DNA of 64,000 nt from Mycobacterium celatum (GTDB lineage Bacteria > Actinomycetota > Actinomycetes > Mycobacteriales > Mycobacteriaceae), in the NCBI RefSeq assembly GCF_002101595.1, contig NZ_LQOM01000031.1, positions 1 to 64,000 on the forward strand, written 5' to 3'. The notes beneath the pieces are model-generated. The model ran no database searches. It was not told where the DNA came from and worked only from the letters and a program-made list of their open reading frames with translations. The translations under genes were made by a program, and so were the position numbers. The stretch's first letter is position 1. Each line of letters starts with the position of its first letter. Positions 50,572-59,501 of the stretch are shown here, in pieces.

Positions 50572-51783
50572 ATGTCCGAAGAAGCCTTCGTCTACGAGGC
50601 CATCCGCACTCCGCGCGGCAAGCAGAAGAACGGGTCGTTGCACGAGGTCAAGCCGCTGAACCTGGTCGTCGGCCTGATCGACGAGCTGCGCAAGCGCTTC
50701 CCCGACCTCGACGAGAACCTGATCAGCGACGTCATCCTCGGCGTGGTGTCGCCGGTGGGCGACCAGGGGGGTGACATCGCCCGCACCGCGGTGCTGGCCG
50801 CTGGCCTGCCCGACACCACCGGCGGCGTGCAGCTCAACCGGTTCTGCGCGTCCGGCCTGGAAGCGGTGAACACCGCCGCCCAAAAGGTGCGCTCCGGCTG
50901 GGACGACCTGGTGCTGGCCGGCGGCGTGGAGTCGATGAGCCGCGTGCCGATGGGTTCCGACGGCGGCGCGTGGGCGCTGGACCCGGCCACCAACTACGAC
51001 TTGGGCTTCGTTCCGCAAGGTATTGGCGCTGACCTGATCGCCACCATCGAGGGGTTCTCGCGGGAAGACGTCGACGCCTACGCGCTGCGCAGTCAGGAAA
51101 AGGCCGCCGCGGCGTGGTCCGGCGGCTACTTCGCCAAGTCGGTGGTGCCGGTCCGCGACCAGAACGGTCTGCTGATCCTCGACCACGACGAGCACATGCG
51201 GCCCGACACCACGATGGAGGGCCTGGCCAAGCTGAAGCCGGCGTTCGAAGGCGTTGCGGCACTGGGCGGTTTCGACGACGTGGCGCTGCAGAAGTACCAC
51301 TGGGTGGAAAAGATCAACCACGTCCACACCGGCGGCAACAGCTCCGGCATTGTCGACGGCGCCGCGCTGGTGCTGGTCGGTAGTGAAAGCGCAGGAAAGG
51401 CCGCCAATATGACGCCCCGGGCGCGCATCGTGGCCACCGCCACCAGCGGCGCCGAGCCGACGATCATGCTGACCGGCCCCACCCCGGCCACCCGCAAGGT
51501 GCTCGACCGGGCCGGGCTGACCGTCGACGACATCGACCTGTTCGAGCTCAACGAGGCGTTCGCGTCGGTGGTGCTGAAGTTCCAGAAAGACCTGAACATT
51601 CCCGACGAGAAGCTGAACGTCAACGGCGGCGCGATCGCGATGGGCCACCCGCTGGGCGCCACCGGGGCGATGATCCTCGGCACCATGGTCGACGAACTGG
51701 AGCGACGGGGGGCGCGACGCGCACTGGTCACCTTGTGTATCGGCGGCGGCATGGGCGTCGCGACCATCATTGAACGAGTTTGA
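50572..51783 (+). CDS. fadA: acetyl-CoA C-acyltransferase, beta subunit of the fatty-acid trifunctional enzyme
   Basis: A 403-residue thiolase with all catalytic residues: C92 ([10 protein letters not shown]), H359 ([11 protein letters not shown]) and C389 (TLCIGGG). Almost the same as M. tuberculosis FadA (Rv0859). It carries out the last, thiolytic step of beta-oxidation in the FadA2FadB2 trifunctional complex in the cytoplasm. The start is ATG 50572 ([16 protein letters not shown]). The GTG- or ATG-like codons six residues upstream are not conserved. It is followed by fadB after 17 bases. Confidence 0.97.
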   Translation: MSEEAFVYEAIRTPRGKQKNGSLHEVKPLNLVVGLIDELRKRFPDLDENLISDVILGVVSPVGDQGGDIARTAVLAAGLPDTTGGVQLNRFCASGLEAVNTAAQKVRSGWDDLVLAGGVESMSRVPMGSDGGAWALDPATNYDLGFVPQGIGADLIATIEGFSREDVDAYALRSQEKAAAAWSGGYFAKSVVPVRDQNGLLILDHDEHMRPDTTMEGLAKLKPAFEGVAALGGFDDVALQKYHWVEKINHVHTGGNSSGIVDGAALVLVGSESAGKAANMTPRARIVATATSGAEPTIMLTGPTPATRKVLDRAGLTVDDIDLFELNEAFASVVLKFQKDLNIPDEKLNVNGGAIAMGHPLGATGAMILGTMVDELERRGARRALVTLCIGGGMGVATIIERV

Positions 51784-51800
51784 GAGGGTTTCGAACAGTA

Positions 51801-53945
51801 ATGGCAGACAACACGATTCAGTGGGACAAGGACGCCGACGGCATTGTCACGCTGACCATGGACGACCCGTCGGGGTCGGCCAACGTAATGAACGAGGCCT
51901 ACATCGAGTCGATGGGCAAGGCGGTGGAACGCCTTGTCGCCGAGAAGGATTCGATCACCGGTGTGGTGATCACCAGCGGCAAGAAGACCTTCTTCGCCGG
52001 CGGTGACCTGACCGCGATGGTCCAGGCGCGTCCCGAGGACGCGGGGCAGTTCTTCGACACCGTCGAGCGGGTCAAGAAGGATCTGCGCACCCTGGAGACG
52101 TTCGGCAAGCCCGTCGTCGCCGCCATCAACGGCGCGGCGCTGGGCGGCGGCCTGGAGATCGCGCTGGCCTGTCATCACCGCATTGCCGCCGACGTCAAGG
52201 GCAGCCAGATCGGTCTGCCCGAGGTGACGCTGGGTCTGCTGCCCGGCGGCGGCGGGGTGACCCGCACCGTGCGGATGTTCGGTATCCAGAACGCTTTCGT
52301 CAACATCCTGGCGCAGGGCACCCGGTTCAAGCCGGCCAAGGCCAAGGAGATCGGGCTGGTCGACGAGGTGTTGCCGACGGTCGAGGAGCTGGTACCGAGG
52401 GCTAAGGAGTGGATCAAGGCCAACCCGGACGCACATGTGCAGCCGTGGGATGCCAAGGGCTACAAGATGCCCGGCGGCACCCCGAGCTCGCCGTCGCTGG
52501 CGGCGATCCTGCCGTCGTTCCCGTCGAACCTGCGCAAGCAGCTCAAGGGCGCGCCGATGCCCGCGCCGCGGGCCATCCTGGCCGCAGCAGTCGAGGGCGC
52601 GCAGGTCGACTTCGACACCGCCACCCGCATCGAAAGCCGTTATTTCGCTTCGCTGGTCACGTCTCAGGTGGCCAAGAACATGATCCAGGCGTTCTTCTTC
52701 GACCTGCAGCACATCAACTCCGGCGGCTCACGGCCCGACGGCATCGGCAAGACGCCGATCAAGAAGATCGGCGTGCTGGGCGCCGGAATGATGGGCGCAG
52801 GCATCGCTTACGTGTCGGCCAAGGCCGGATTCGACGTGGTGCTCAAGGATGTCAGTCTCGAGGCAGCGCAGAAGGGCAAGGGCTACTCCGAAAAGCTGGA
52901 AGCCAAGGCGCTGGAGCGTGGCCGCACCACACCGGAGAAGTCCAAGGCGCTGCTGGACCGGATCAAGCCGACCGGCGACGCCGCCGACCTGGCCGGCGTG
53001 GACTTCGTGATCGAGGCCGTGTTCGAGAACCAGGAGCTCAAGCACAAGGTGTTCCAGGAGATCGAGGACATCGTCGAGCCCAACGCGCTGCTCGGCTCCA
53101 ACACATCGACGCTGCCGATCACCGGTCTGGCGACCGGCGTCAAGCGGCAGGAGGACTTCATCGGGATCCACTTCTTCTCGCCGGTCGACAAGATGCCGCT
53201 GGTCGAGATCATCAAGGGGGAGAAGACATCTGACGAGGCGCTGGCCCGGGTGTTCGACTACACCCTGGCCATCGGCAAGACGCCGATCGTGGTCAACGAC
53301 AGCCGCGGCTTCTTCACCTCGCGCGTGATCGGCACGTTCGTCAACGAGGCGCTGGCGATGCTCGGCGAGGGCGTGGAGCCTGCCTCGATTGAGCACGCGG
53401 GTTCGCAGGCCGGCTACCCGGCGCCGCCGCTGCAGCTCTCCGACGAGCTCAACATGGAGCTGATGCACAAGATCGCCGTCGCCACCCGCAAGGGTGTCGA
53501 GGATGCCGGCGGCACCTACGAGCCGCACCCGGCGGAAGCCGTCGTCGAAAAGATGATCGAGCTGGGCCGGCCAAGCCGGTTGTCCGGCAAGGGTTTCTAC
53601 GAGTACGCCGACGGCAAGCGGGTTGGCCTGTGGCCGGGTCTGCGTGAGACGTTCAACTCCGGTTCGTCGCAGCCGCCGCTTCAGGATATGATCGACCGGA
53701 TGCTGTTCGCCGAGGCGCTGGAAACTCAGAAGTGCCTCGACGAGGGTGTGCTGACGTCGACCGCCGACGCCAACATCGGCTCGATCATGGGGATCGGCTT
53801 CCCGCCGTGGACCGGTGGCACCGCGCAGTTCGTTGTCGGTTATGAGGGTGCGCACGGCAGGGGTCAGCAAGCCTTTGTCGCCCGCGCCCGCGAGCTGGCC
53901 GCCAAGTACGGCGACCGGTTCCTGCCACCGGCGTCGCTCACCTAA
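51801..53945 (+). CDS. fadB: enoyl-CoA hydratase/3-hydroxyacyl-CoA dehydrogenase, alpha subunit of the trifunctional enzyme
   Basis: A 714-residue bifunctional protein. The hydratase domain (1-190) has E119 (GGGLEIAL) and E141 (GLPEVTLG). The dehydrogenase part has the NAD motif GAGMMGAG (327-334) and catalytic H457 (GIHFFSPV), then two C-terminal helical domains to the end. Length and order equal M. tuberculosis FadB (Rv0860). It hydrates enoyl-CoA and oxidises the hydroxyacyl-CoA before passing it to FadA. ATG 51801 is chosen by homology. Confidence 0.97.
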   Translation: MADNTIQWDKDADGIVTLTMDDPSGSANVMNEAYIESMGKAVERLVAEKDSITGVVITSGKKTFFAGGDLTAMVQARPEDAGQFFDTVERVKKDLRTLETFGKPVVAAINGAALGGGLEIALACHHRIAADVKGSQIGLPEVTLGLLPGGGGVTRTVRMFGIQNAFVNILAQGTRFKPAKAKEIGLVDEVLPTVEELVPRAKEWIKANPDAHVQPWDAKGYKMPGGTPSSPSLAAILPSFPSNLRKQLKGAPMPAPRAILAAAVEGAQVDFDTATRIESRYFASLVTSQVAKNMIQAFFFDLQHINSGGSRPDGIGKTPIKKIGVLGAGMMGAGIAYVSAKAGFDVVLKDVSLEAAQKGKGYSEKLEAKALERGRTTPEKSKALLDRIKPTGDAADLAGVDFVIEAVFENQELKHKVFQEIEDIVEPNALLGSNTSTLPITGLATGVKRQEDFIGIHFFSPVDKMPLVEIIKGEKTSDEALARVFDYTLAIGKTPIVVNDSRGFFTSRVIGTFVNEALAMLGEGVEPASIEHAGSQAGYPAPPLQLSDELNMELMHKIAVATRKGVEDAGGTYEPHPAEAVVEKMIELGRPSRLSGKGFYEYADGKRVGLWPGLRETFNSGSSQPPLQDMIDRMLFAEALETQKCLDEGVLTSTADANIGSIMGIGFPPWTGGTAQFVVGYEGAHGRGQQAFVARARELAAKYGDRFLPPASLT

Positions 53946-53951
53946 GGTCCG

Positions 53952-53986
53952 CGCCGAGACTTAAGTCGTTGCGACGCTTCTCGGCG
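53952..53986. terminator. hairpin downstream of fadAB
   Basis: CGCCGAGA (53952-53959) pairs with TCTCGGCG (53979-53986), and the interior AAGTCG/CGAC extends the stem with small bulges. It starts six bases after the fadB stop and before the convergent methyltransferase end, so it may stop transcription from both sides. Confidence 0.55.
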
Positions 53987-54019
53987 TGTCGTCGCGACTG
54001 ATCAAGTGTCGCGGCGGCG

Positions 54020-54640
54020 TCAGCCCTGCCGCTGCAAAACGTAGGCACGCGGCTCGAAGCGGGCCGCGAACCGGCCCGCCAACCCGCCCTGCGGCGTCCA
54101 CCGCGGTTCGTCCGCCGCCGACAGCAGCGTCCATGCGGGAGTGAACCGGCGCTCGATCTCCGCCTGGTCGATGCCTGCCGGTCCGACCGGCCCGCCGGGC
54201 TTGAAGGCGACGATCGACAGCCGGGCGCCCGGCGCCGCGGCGGCGGTGATCTCGCGGACGTAGAGGTCTCGGTCGTGATGGCTCATGCCGTGCAGGCAGC
54301 CGTTGTCCACGATCAGCTGAAAGTCGCCGCCGACCCCGGCCTGGCTCAAATGCGTGACGTCGGCGTGCACGAAGTTGACTGTGGCGCCAGCGGCGCTGGC
54401 CTTGGCGCGCGCCTTGTCGAGCGCTTTCGGGACGAAGTCGACGCCGGTCACCCGCCATCCGTGCTGGGCCAGATAGATCGACGAATCGCCTGTGCCGCAA
54501 CCGACGTCGAGCGCCGATCCGGGCGGCAGCGCATCCGGCCCTTCGACCAATTCGCGCAGCAACGTGACGATCGGATGACCATCCCACGGAGTGAATCCGA
54601 GTCCGTAGAAAACCCTGAATAGTGCGTGCCGAGAAGCCAT
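54020..54640 (-). CDS. SAM-dependent methyltransferase
   Basis: A 206-residue class I methyltransferase. The SAM-binding motif I is LDVGCGTG (44-51) and the acidic second-strand end is GVDF. VDNGCLHGMSH fits motif II/III. The length and N-terminal SRHALFRVFYGLGFTPWDGHP are typical of actinobacterial small-molecule or thiol methyltransferases. The substrate is not predictable. It follows the flavin-fold gene by one base on the same strand. It begins the 7-kb accessory block that separates fadB from the XPB helicase gene. Confidence 0.85.
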   Translation of the reverse strand: MASRHALFRVFYGLGFTPWDGHPIVTLLRELVEGPDALPPGSALDVGCGTGDSSIYLAQHGWRVTGVDFVPKALDKARAKASAAGATVNFVHADVTHLSQAGVGGDFQLIVDNGCLHGMSHHDRDLYVREITAAAAPGARLSIVAFKPGGPVGPAGIDQAEIERRFTPAWTLLSAADEPRWTPQGGLAGRFAARFEPRAYVLQRQG

Positions 54641-54641
54641 G

Positions 54642-55067
54642 TCACAATCCTCCCAGGTCGGCGGAAAGCCAGTGTTGCGGCTGTAGATAGATCGCGACGC
54701 TCTCGCCCAGTTCGTTGCGCGCGTATTCGAGGTAGGGCTCCACCTTTTCCGGAGGCATGTAGCGGCGGGTCATTTCGACGAGCTGGTCGTCGGTGCCGGG
54801 CTCGATTCGGCTGACCGGCCCGTCGACCGCGACATACCGCACCGTCGGCTCCAGACGTTCGACCATCAAAGAGAAGTAGCCGGCCGCTTCGATGAGTCGC
54901 GTCTTGCGTGACCCGGCCCCGGTCAGCACCCACGGCTCGCCGCCGGGCGTGTACTGGTACCAGATCGGGACGGTCAACGGCCCGCGGCTGCCGCCGGCGT
55001 ACACCGACAAGGCCGCGATGTGTGGTTGGGCAAGGAACTCTTCGCGTTCATCCTTCGACAGGGGCAT
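54642..55067 (-). CDS. pyridoxamine-5'-phosphate-oxidase/FDOR-fold protein
   Basis: A 141-residue split-barrel flavin-binding-fold protein (LSVYAGGSRGPLTVPIWYQYTPGGEPWVL, then TRLIEAAGYFSLMVERLEPTVRYV). Mycobacterial relatives include F420- or heme-binding members; which cofactor applies here cannot be seen. ATG 55067 is taken; a GTG two codons upstream is possible. It ends one base before the methyltransferase start, so the two are co-expressed. Confidence 0.83.
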   Translation of the reverse strand: MPLSKDEREEFLAQPHIAALSVYAGGSRGPLTVPIWYQYTPGGEPWVLTGAGSRKTRLIEAAGYFSLMVERLEPTVRYVAVDGPVSRIEPGTDDQLVEMTRRYMPPEKVEPYLEYARNELGESVAIYLQPQHWLSADLGGL

Positions 55068-55132
55068 ATGCACGAGGTTAGCGGCGGCCTATGACTAGGC
55101 GCATCAAGGTGCAGTGATGATATGATGTGGTG

Positions 55133-55360
55133 ATGCGTACGACGGTCGACCTTCCCGCGGACTTGCACAAACAGGTGCAGTCCATCGCACGCGATACACA
55201 TCGCACTCTTAGCGAGACGATCGCCGATCTCATGCGCCGTGGCTTGGGTCATGGCCCATCCACCAAGGTGTCTCGCAGCGCCAAGACGGGTTTGCCGATT
55301 ATCAGTCTCGGCACTGTCGTCACGTCGGAGGATGTCCGGTCCCTAGAGGACGACGAATGA
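55133..55360 (+). CDS. vapB: antitoxin of a VapBC module, ribbon-helix-helix type
   Basis: A 75-residue antitoxin whose N-terminus (MRTTVDLPADLHKQVQSIARDTHRTLSETIADLMRRGL) is a CopG-like ribbon-helix-helix. The acidic tail (EDVRSLEDDE) should wrap the toxin. ATG 55133 is preferred to the two GTG codons directly before it. The AT-rich GATGATATGATG stretch just upstream probably holds the promoter. It overlaps the toxin gene by four bases. Confidence 0.86.
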   Translation: MRTTVDLPADLHKQVQSIARDTHRTLSETIADLMRRGLGHGPSTKVSRSAKTGLPIISLGTVVTSEDVRSLEDDE

Positions 55361-55755
55361 CGGCACTGCTCGATGCCAATGTTCTGATCGCGCTGGTGGT
55401 TTCAGATCACGTCCACCACGAACCGGCTGAGGATTGGCTGTCGTCAACGAGCGGAGGATTTGCGACAAGCCCGATGACGCAAGGCAGCTTGGTAAGGCTG
55501 CTTGTCCGGCAAGGCCAAACCGTGAGCGCGGTGAAACAAGTAATCGATGCGATCGCGGCGAATCGGCGGCACGAATTCTGGTCCGACACTGTCTCATTCG
55601 CCGATGTCAAGCTCACCGGTGTTGTCGGTCGTCGGCAAGTCACCGATGCTTATCTGGCACAGCTGGCGCGGACACGCAACGGTCGACTGGTCACGTTCGA
55701 CCAGGGGTTGGCTCAGCTCCACAACGACGTTGCAGAACTGATTCCGACCACCTGA
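55357..55755 (+). CDS. vapC: PIN-domain ribonuclease toxin (VapC family)
   Basis: A 132-residue PIN-domain toxin. Active-site acids fit D6 (LLDANVLIAL), D86 (SFADVKL), D95 or nearby in RRQVTDAYLA, and D115 (TFDQGL). Residue spacing matches VapC proteins of the type that begins TALLDANVLIALV. Third vapBC of the window, inside the accessory block between fadB and the XPB helicase gene, convergent with an LLM flavoprotein gene 10 bases away. Confidence 0.87.
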   Translation: MTALLDANVLIALVVSDHVHHEPAEDWLSSTSGGFATSPMTQGSLVRLLVRQGQTVSAVKQVIDAIAANRRHEFWSDTVSFADVKLTGVVGRRQVTDAYLAQLARTRNGRLVTFDQGLAQLHNDVAELIPTT

Positions 55756-55765
55756 GACGCCGCGG

Positions 55766-56620
55766 TCAGGCTTCGCGGGCGGCGGCGATTCGGCGCCACT
55801 GCTCCCGGGGGAAGTCCTGCGGGTCGGGCAGTAACACCTGCAGGCAGACATGGTCGGCGCCGGCCGAGCGATGCTCGTCGACCCTGTGCATGATGGCCTC
55901 CTCGTCGCCCCAGGCGATGATCGCGTCGATGAGCCGATCGCTGGCATGCGCCACGTCATCGGAGGAAAATCCGCTGCGCAACAGGTTGTTGGCGTAGTTG
56001 GGCAACGCCAAATACGAGCGCAGCCACTCGGTGCCGACGGCACGGGCCTGCTCGGCATCCTCGGTGAGGATCACGGTCTGCTCGGGCAGCAGCAACGGAC
56101 CGTCGCCCAATACCGAGCGGGCGGTGGCGGTGTGCTCGGGCGTGACGAGATAGGGATGAGCTCCGCGGGCGCGGCTTGCCGCCAGCGCCAGCATCTTCGG
56201 GCCCAGTGCGGCCAGCACCCGATTTTCGGCAGGCACGGGTTGTTCAGCCGCGTCGAGCCCATCCAAGAACGCCGCCGTTGCCGCCAGCGGCTTGCGGTAT
56301 CTATCCGACCCGATCAGTGGGGCGTGGCTGACACCGATTCCCAGCAGGAAGCGCTCACCGTGCGCGGCGGTCAACTGCGCGTACGAGGCCGCGACGTCAA
56401 CCGGCTCGTGCATCCAGAGGTTGAGGATGCCGGTGGCGATCACCGTCCGTTTGGTGGCGGCCAGCAGGCGTTCGACCGCGTCGAAAACCGGCCCGCCTAC
56501 GTCGGGAATCCACAGCGCATCGAAGCCGAGTTCCTCCAATTCGGCTGCGGCTTCGGCGGATTCGGTCGGATCGCCGTAGCGAAGCTGACTGCTCCATATC
56601 CCGATACCGGAAAGCTGCAT
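55766..56620 (-). CDS. LLM-class F420-dependent oxidoreductase (TIGR03620-like)
   Basis: A 284-residue luciferase-like TIM-barrel protein (GFDALWIPDVGG, LTAAHGERFLLGIGVSHAPLIG, ALGPKMLALAASRARGAHPYLVTPEHT). Members of this group in mycobacteria use deazaflavin F420. The substrate is unknown. It lies three bases downstream of the FAD monooxygenase gene on the same strand and so is under the same TetR-controlled promoter. Confidence 0.85.
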   Translation of the reverse strand: MQLSGIGIWSSQLRYGDPTESAEAAAELEELGFDALWIPDVGGPVFDAVERLLAATKRTVIATGILNLWMHEPVDVAASYAQLTAAHGERFLLGIGVSHAPLIGSDRYRKPLAATAAFLDGLDAAEQPVPAENRVLAALGPKMLALAASRARGAHPYLVTPEHTATARSVLGDGPLLLPEQTVILTEDAEQARAVGTEWLRSYLALPNYANNLLRSGFSSDDVAHASDRLIDAIIAWGDEEAIMHRVDEHRSAGADHVCLQVLLPDPQDFPREQWRRIAAAREA

Positions 56621-56623
56621 CCG

Positions 56624-57829
56624 TCAATGCTGCCAGACGCCGGCGCAGTAGTCGGGCACCGGTATCGAGTCGTGCATGCGCACACCCTTGGTGTTGAGCT
56701 TGGCGACGGCACGGCTGACCGGAGTCGGCAGCGCGGACACGAGTTGTGCGCCACGCGTCACCGCCCACAGCGCGGCGGCCGAACCGGGTACGACGGTCTT
56801 GGCCGCGCCGCGCGCGAAAGCGCGGCTGCGGCGCACCGGCTCGCGCATCCGCTGTTCGTAGGCCGCGAACGCCGCTTGGTAGTCGCCGTCCGCGCGGGCC
56901 AGTTCTCCGGCCAACACGTAGGCGCCGATCACCGCGAGGCTGGTGCTGCCGCCGACCGCCGGCCCGGGGCAGTAGCCGGCGTCGCCGACCAGACTGACGC
57001 GCCCCCGCGACCAGCTGTCGATCTGCAGCTGGGTGATCGAGTCGAAGTAGAACGCCGGCGTGGTGTCGAGCTGGTCGAGCCAGCCGTCCACCCGCGGGTG
57101 TATTCCGGCGAACGCGCCGTGCAGCAATTCCTTCTGCCGCTGGACATCTCGATGGTGGTAGGCCAGCTCGGGGCTGTGGAACATGAACAGCACCCGGGCG
57201 TCGTCCAAATGCTGAGCGCTGTAGACTCCCGCGATGCGGCCGATCTCGACCTGACCGACCATCTCGCCATCGGGCGCAAGAGCTTTCGGCGCCGACGCCA
57301 CCGCCAGGTAACCCCTGAGGAACCGGGTGTGGCCGGCCTCGTCGCCGAAGACCAACCGCCGGACATTGGAATGCAGGCCGTCGGCGCCGATCACGACGTC
57401 GAAGCGGCGGGGAGCCGCGTGCTCGAACGTCACCTCGCCGTCGGCAGAGATGGCCGTGATCGAGTCGCCGAACAGATACTCGACGTCGGCTGCGTCGTAA
57501 TAGATTTCGCTGAGGTCGTCGCGCATGATCTCGACATGCCGGTCGGAGGCGGCGCGGTAGATCTTGGTGAGGTCGACGCGGATCGGCCGACCGGCGCCGC
57601 CGCGGTAGATGCTCAGTCGCGTGGTCTCGGTGGCGCGCTCCTCGATGCGGGGCAGCACGCCCATCTTCGCCGAGATCTCCATGGCCGGCCGGAACAGGTC
57701 GACGGCGTGGCCACCGGTCTTGCGCAAAGTCGGCGCACGCTCGACGACGGTCACGTCGAACCCGTACCGGTCGAGCCAGAACGCCAGCACCGGCCCGGCG
57801 ATGCTCGCTCCCGAGATCAAAACCCGCAT
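56624..57829 (-). CDS. FAD-dependent monooxygenase (PHBH/TetX type)
   Basis: A 401-residue class A flavoprotein monooxygenase. FAD motifs are GASIAG near the start (7-12), GADGLHSNVRR in the middle (the DG motif) and GDAGYCPGPAVGG (the GD motif). It hydroxylates an aromatic or polyketide-like compound, or degrades a drug, using NAD(P)H and oxygen. It is divergent from a TetR regulator across an 18-base-arm inverted repeat, the classic inducible arrangement, and co-transcribed with an LLM flavoprotein. Confidence 0.9.
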   Translation of the reverse strand: MRVLISGASIAGPVLAFWLDRYGFDVTVVERAPTLRKTGGHAVDLFRPAMEISAKMGVLPRIEERATETTRLSIYRGGAGRPIRVDLTKIYRAASDRHVEIMRDDLSEIYYDAADVEYLFGDSITAISADGEVTFEHAAPRRFDVVIGADGLHSNVRRLVFGDEAGHTRFLRGYLAVASAPKALAPDGEMVGQVEIGRIAGVYSAQHLDDARVLFMFHSPELAYHHRDVQRQKELLHGAFAGIHPRVDGWLDQLDTTPAFYFDSITQLQIDSWSRGRVSLVGDAGYCPGPAVGGSTSLAVIGAYVLAGELARADGDYQAAFAAYEQRMREPVRRSRAFARGAAKTVVPGSAAALWAVTRGAQLVSALPTPVSRAVAKLNTKGVRMHDSIPVPDYCAGVWQH

Positions 57830-57842
57830 GGCGCACCTCCTT

Positions 57843-57888
57843 ACTTAACGATAGGTAAGCTCATAATGCGGCTTACCTACCGTTAAGT
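57843..57888. promoter_or_regulatory. long inverted-repeat TetR operator
   Basis: Arms of 18 bases (ACTTAACGATAGGTAAGC at 57843-57860 and its near complement at 57871-57888) match at 17 of 18 positions around a 10-base AT-rich spacer. Each arm is itself built on TTAACG-TAGGTAA. It lies exactly between the divergent FAD monooxygenase and TetR genes, so it is almost certainly the operator of that TetR. Confidence 0.85.
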
Positions 57889-57906
57889 CAAGGTAAACTT
57901 GGCCAA

Positions 57907-58443
57907 GTGACCAGGCCCCGCTCCGACACCCGCGAGCGCATCCAAGATGTCGCTCGCGAGCTGTTCGCGCAGCAGGGTGTGCAGCGCACCAGCCTGCAGG
58001 ACATCGCCGACCGGTTGGGGATCACCAAACCCGCGTTGTACTACCACTTCTCGTCACGGGAGGAGTTGGTCCGCAGCATCGTGCAGCCGTTGATCGACGA
58101 CGGCGAGCAGTTCGTCGCCGAACACGAGGCACGGCGCCGGGTCGATGTACGGGAGCTGCTCGAGGGTTACTTCGATTTCCATTACCGGCGTCGACGGGAT
58201 CTGGTGGTGGTGCTGGCGGAATTCGCGATACTGGAAGACCTCGGCCTGGTAGAGAAGGTGCTGGCCTGGCGCGAGCGGCTGGGCAGGCTGGTGTTCGGGC
58301 CGAAACCGACGCTGGCGCAGGCTACCCGGGCAGTGATCGCCTTCGGTGGCCTGCAGGACTGCTGTCTGCAGTTCCCGGATGCTCCTGCCGACAGGCTGCG
58401 CGCCGCGTCGGTGCAAGGTGCGCTCGCTGCGTTGGGTATCTGA
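57907..58443 (+). CDS. TetR-family transcriptional regulator
   Basis: A 178-residue TetR regulator starting at GTG 57907. The DNA-binding helices are clear (TSLQDIADRLGITKPALYYHFSSREELVRS, about 31-60). The ligand domain ends SVQGALAALGI. It is divergent from the FAD monooxygenase with a long palindrome between them, so it likely represses monooxygenase and itself until an effector, perhaps the monooxygenase substrate, binds. The LLM gene downstream (21-base gap) may be co-transcribed. Confidence 0.9.
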   Translation: MTRPRSDTRERIQDVARELFAQQGVQRTSLQDIADRLGITKPALYYHFSSREELVRSIVQPLIDDGEQFVAEHEARRRVDVRELLEGYFDFHYRRRRDLVVVLAEFAILEDLGLVEKVLAWRERLGRLVFGPKPTLAQATRAVIAFGGLQDCCLQFPDAPADRLRAASVQGALAALGI

Positions 58444-58464
58444 CACAGCGCTACAGTCCCTGCC

Positions 58465-59454
58465 ATGCGCTTCGGACTTTTCATTCCACAGGGCTGGCGG
58501 CTGGACCTCGTCGGGATCGAACCCGAGAAGCACTGGGCGGTGATGCGCGATCTGGCCTCGTATGCCGACGGCGGCGCATGGGATTCGTTGTGGGTCTACG
58601 ACCATTTCCACACCGTGCCGATGCCGACCGGTGAAGCCACCCACGAGGCCTGGTCGCTGATGTCGGCCTACGCGGCGACGACGTCGCGGATCAAGCTCGG
58701 CCAGATGTGCACGGCGATGAGCTACCGCAATCCGGTGTACCTGGCCAAGGTGGCCGCCACCGCCGACGTCATCTCCGGTGGCCGCATCCAGATGGGCATC
58801 GGCGGCGGCTGGTACGAACATGAATGGCGCGCTTACGGTTACGGTTTCCCGTCGGCGAAGGTACGGCTGGGCCGCCTCGACGAGGGCGTGCAGATCATGC
58901 GCGACGCCTGGCGCGACGGCAAGGTCAGCTTCACCGGTGAGCACTACCAGGCCGACGGCGCGATTGTCTCTCCGAAACCGCTGCAGGACAACGGTATTCC
59001 GCTCTGGATCGCCGGCGGAGGGGAGAAGGTGACGCTGCGGATCGCCGCCAAGTACGCGCAGTACACCAATTTCACGCCCGAGCCCGAAGCATTCGCCCAC
59101 AAGTCCGACGTGCTCGCCCAGCATTGCCGCGACATGGGCACCGACTTCGACGCGATCGTGCGCTCGGTCAACGTCAATGCCGTGCTCGGCGGCTCGCAGG
59201 CCGAGGTCGACGAGCGCCTACAGCGGATCCGCGACCGGATGGTCGGCTACGTGCCCGAGGCCGCGGCGGATTCGATGATCGCCGGCACCAGCGGCCCGGA
59301 ATCGGCGACCGGCACCACCGAGCAGGTGATCGAGCGGCTGGAGCGTTTGCGCGAGCTCGGCTGCCAGTACGTCATCTGCTACTTTCCCGAAGCCGCGTAC
59401 GACCGCTCGAGCATCGAGGTGTTCGAGCGGGAAATCATTCCCGCGCTCAACTAG
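58465..59454 (+). CDS. LLM-class F420-dependent oxidoreductase (TIGR03560-like)
   Basis: A 329-residue luciferase-like protein (FGLFIPQGWRLDL, SLWVYDHFHTVP, GRIQMGIGGGWYEHEWRAYGY, PLWIAGGGEKVTLRIAAKYA). The G-W-Y-E-HEW segment is typical of the TIGR03560 F420 family. It probably oxidises or reduces a lipid- or alcohol-like substrate. It follows the TetR gene and precedes a DUF35/thiolase-like pair on the same strand, 47 bases before the DUF35 start. Confidence 0.88.
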   Translation: MRFGLFIPQGWRLDLVGIEPEKHWAVMRDLASYADGGAWDSLWVYDHFHTVPMPTGEATHEAWSLMSAYAATTSRIKLGQMCTAMSYRNPVYLAKVAATADVISGGRIQMGIGGGWYEHEWRAYGYGFPSAKVRLGRLDEGVQIMRDAWRDGKVSFTGEHYQADGAIVSPKPLQDNGIPLWIAGGGEKVTLRIAAKYAQYTNFTPEPEAFAHKSDVLAQHCRDMGTDFDAIVRSVNVNAVLGGSQAEVDERLQRIRDRMVGYVPEAAADSMIAGTSGPESATGTTEQVIERLERLRELGCQYVICYFPEAAYDRSSIEVFEREIIPALN

Positions 59455-59501
59455 GAGAATGGGGTTTCCGTTTTTGCCGAATGCTGTTGTACGGTTCCGT
59501 T

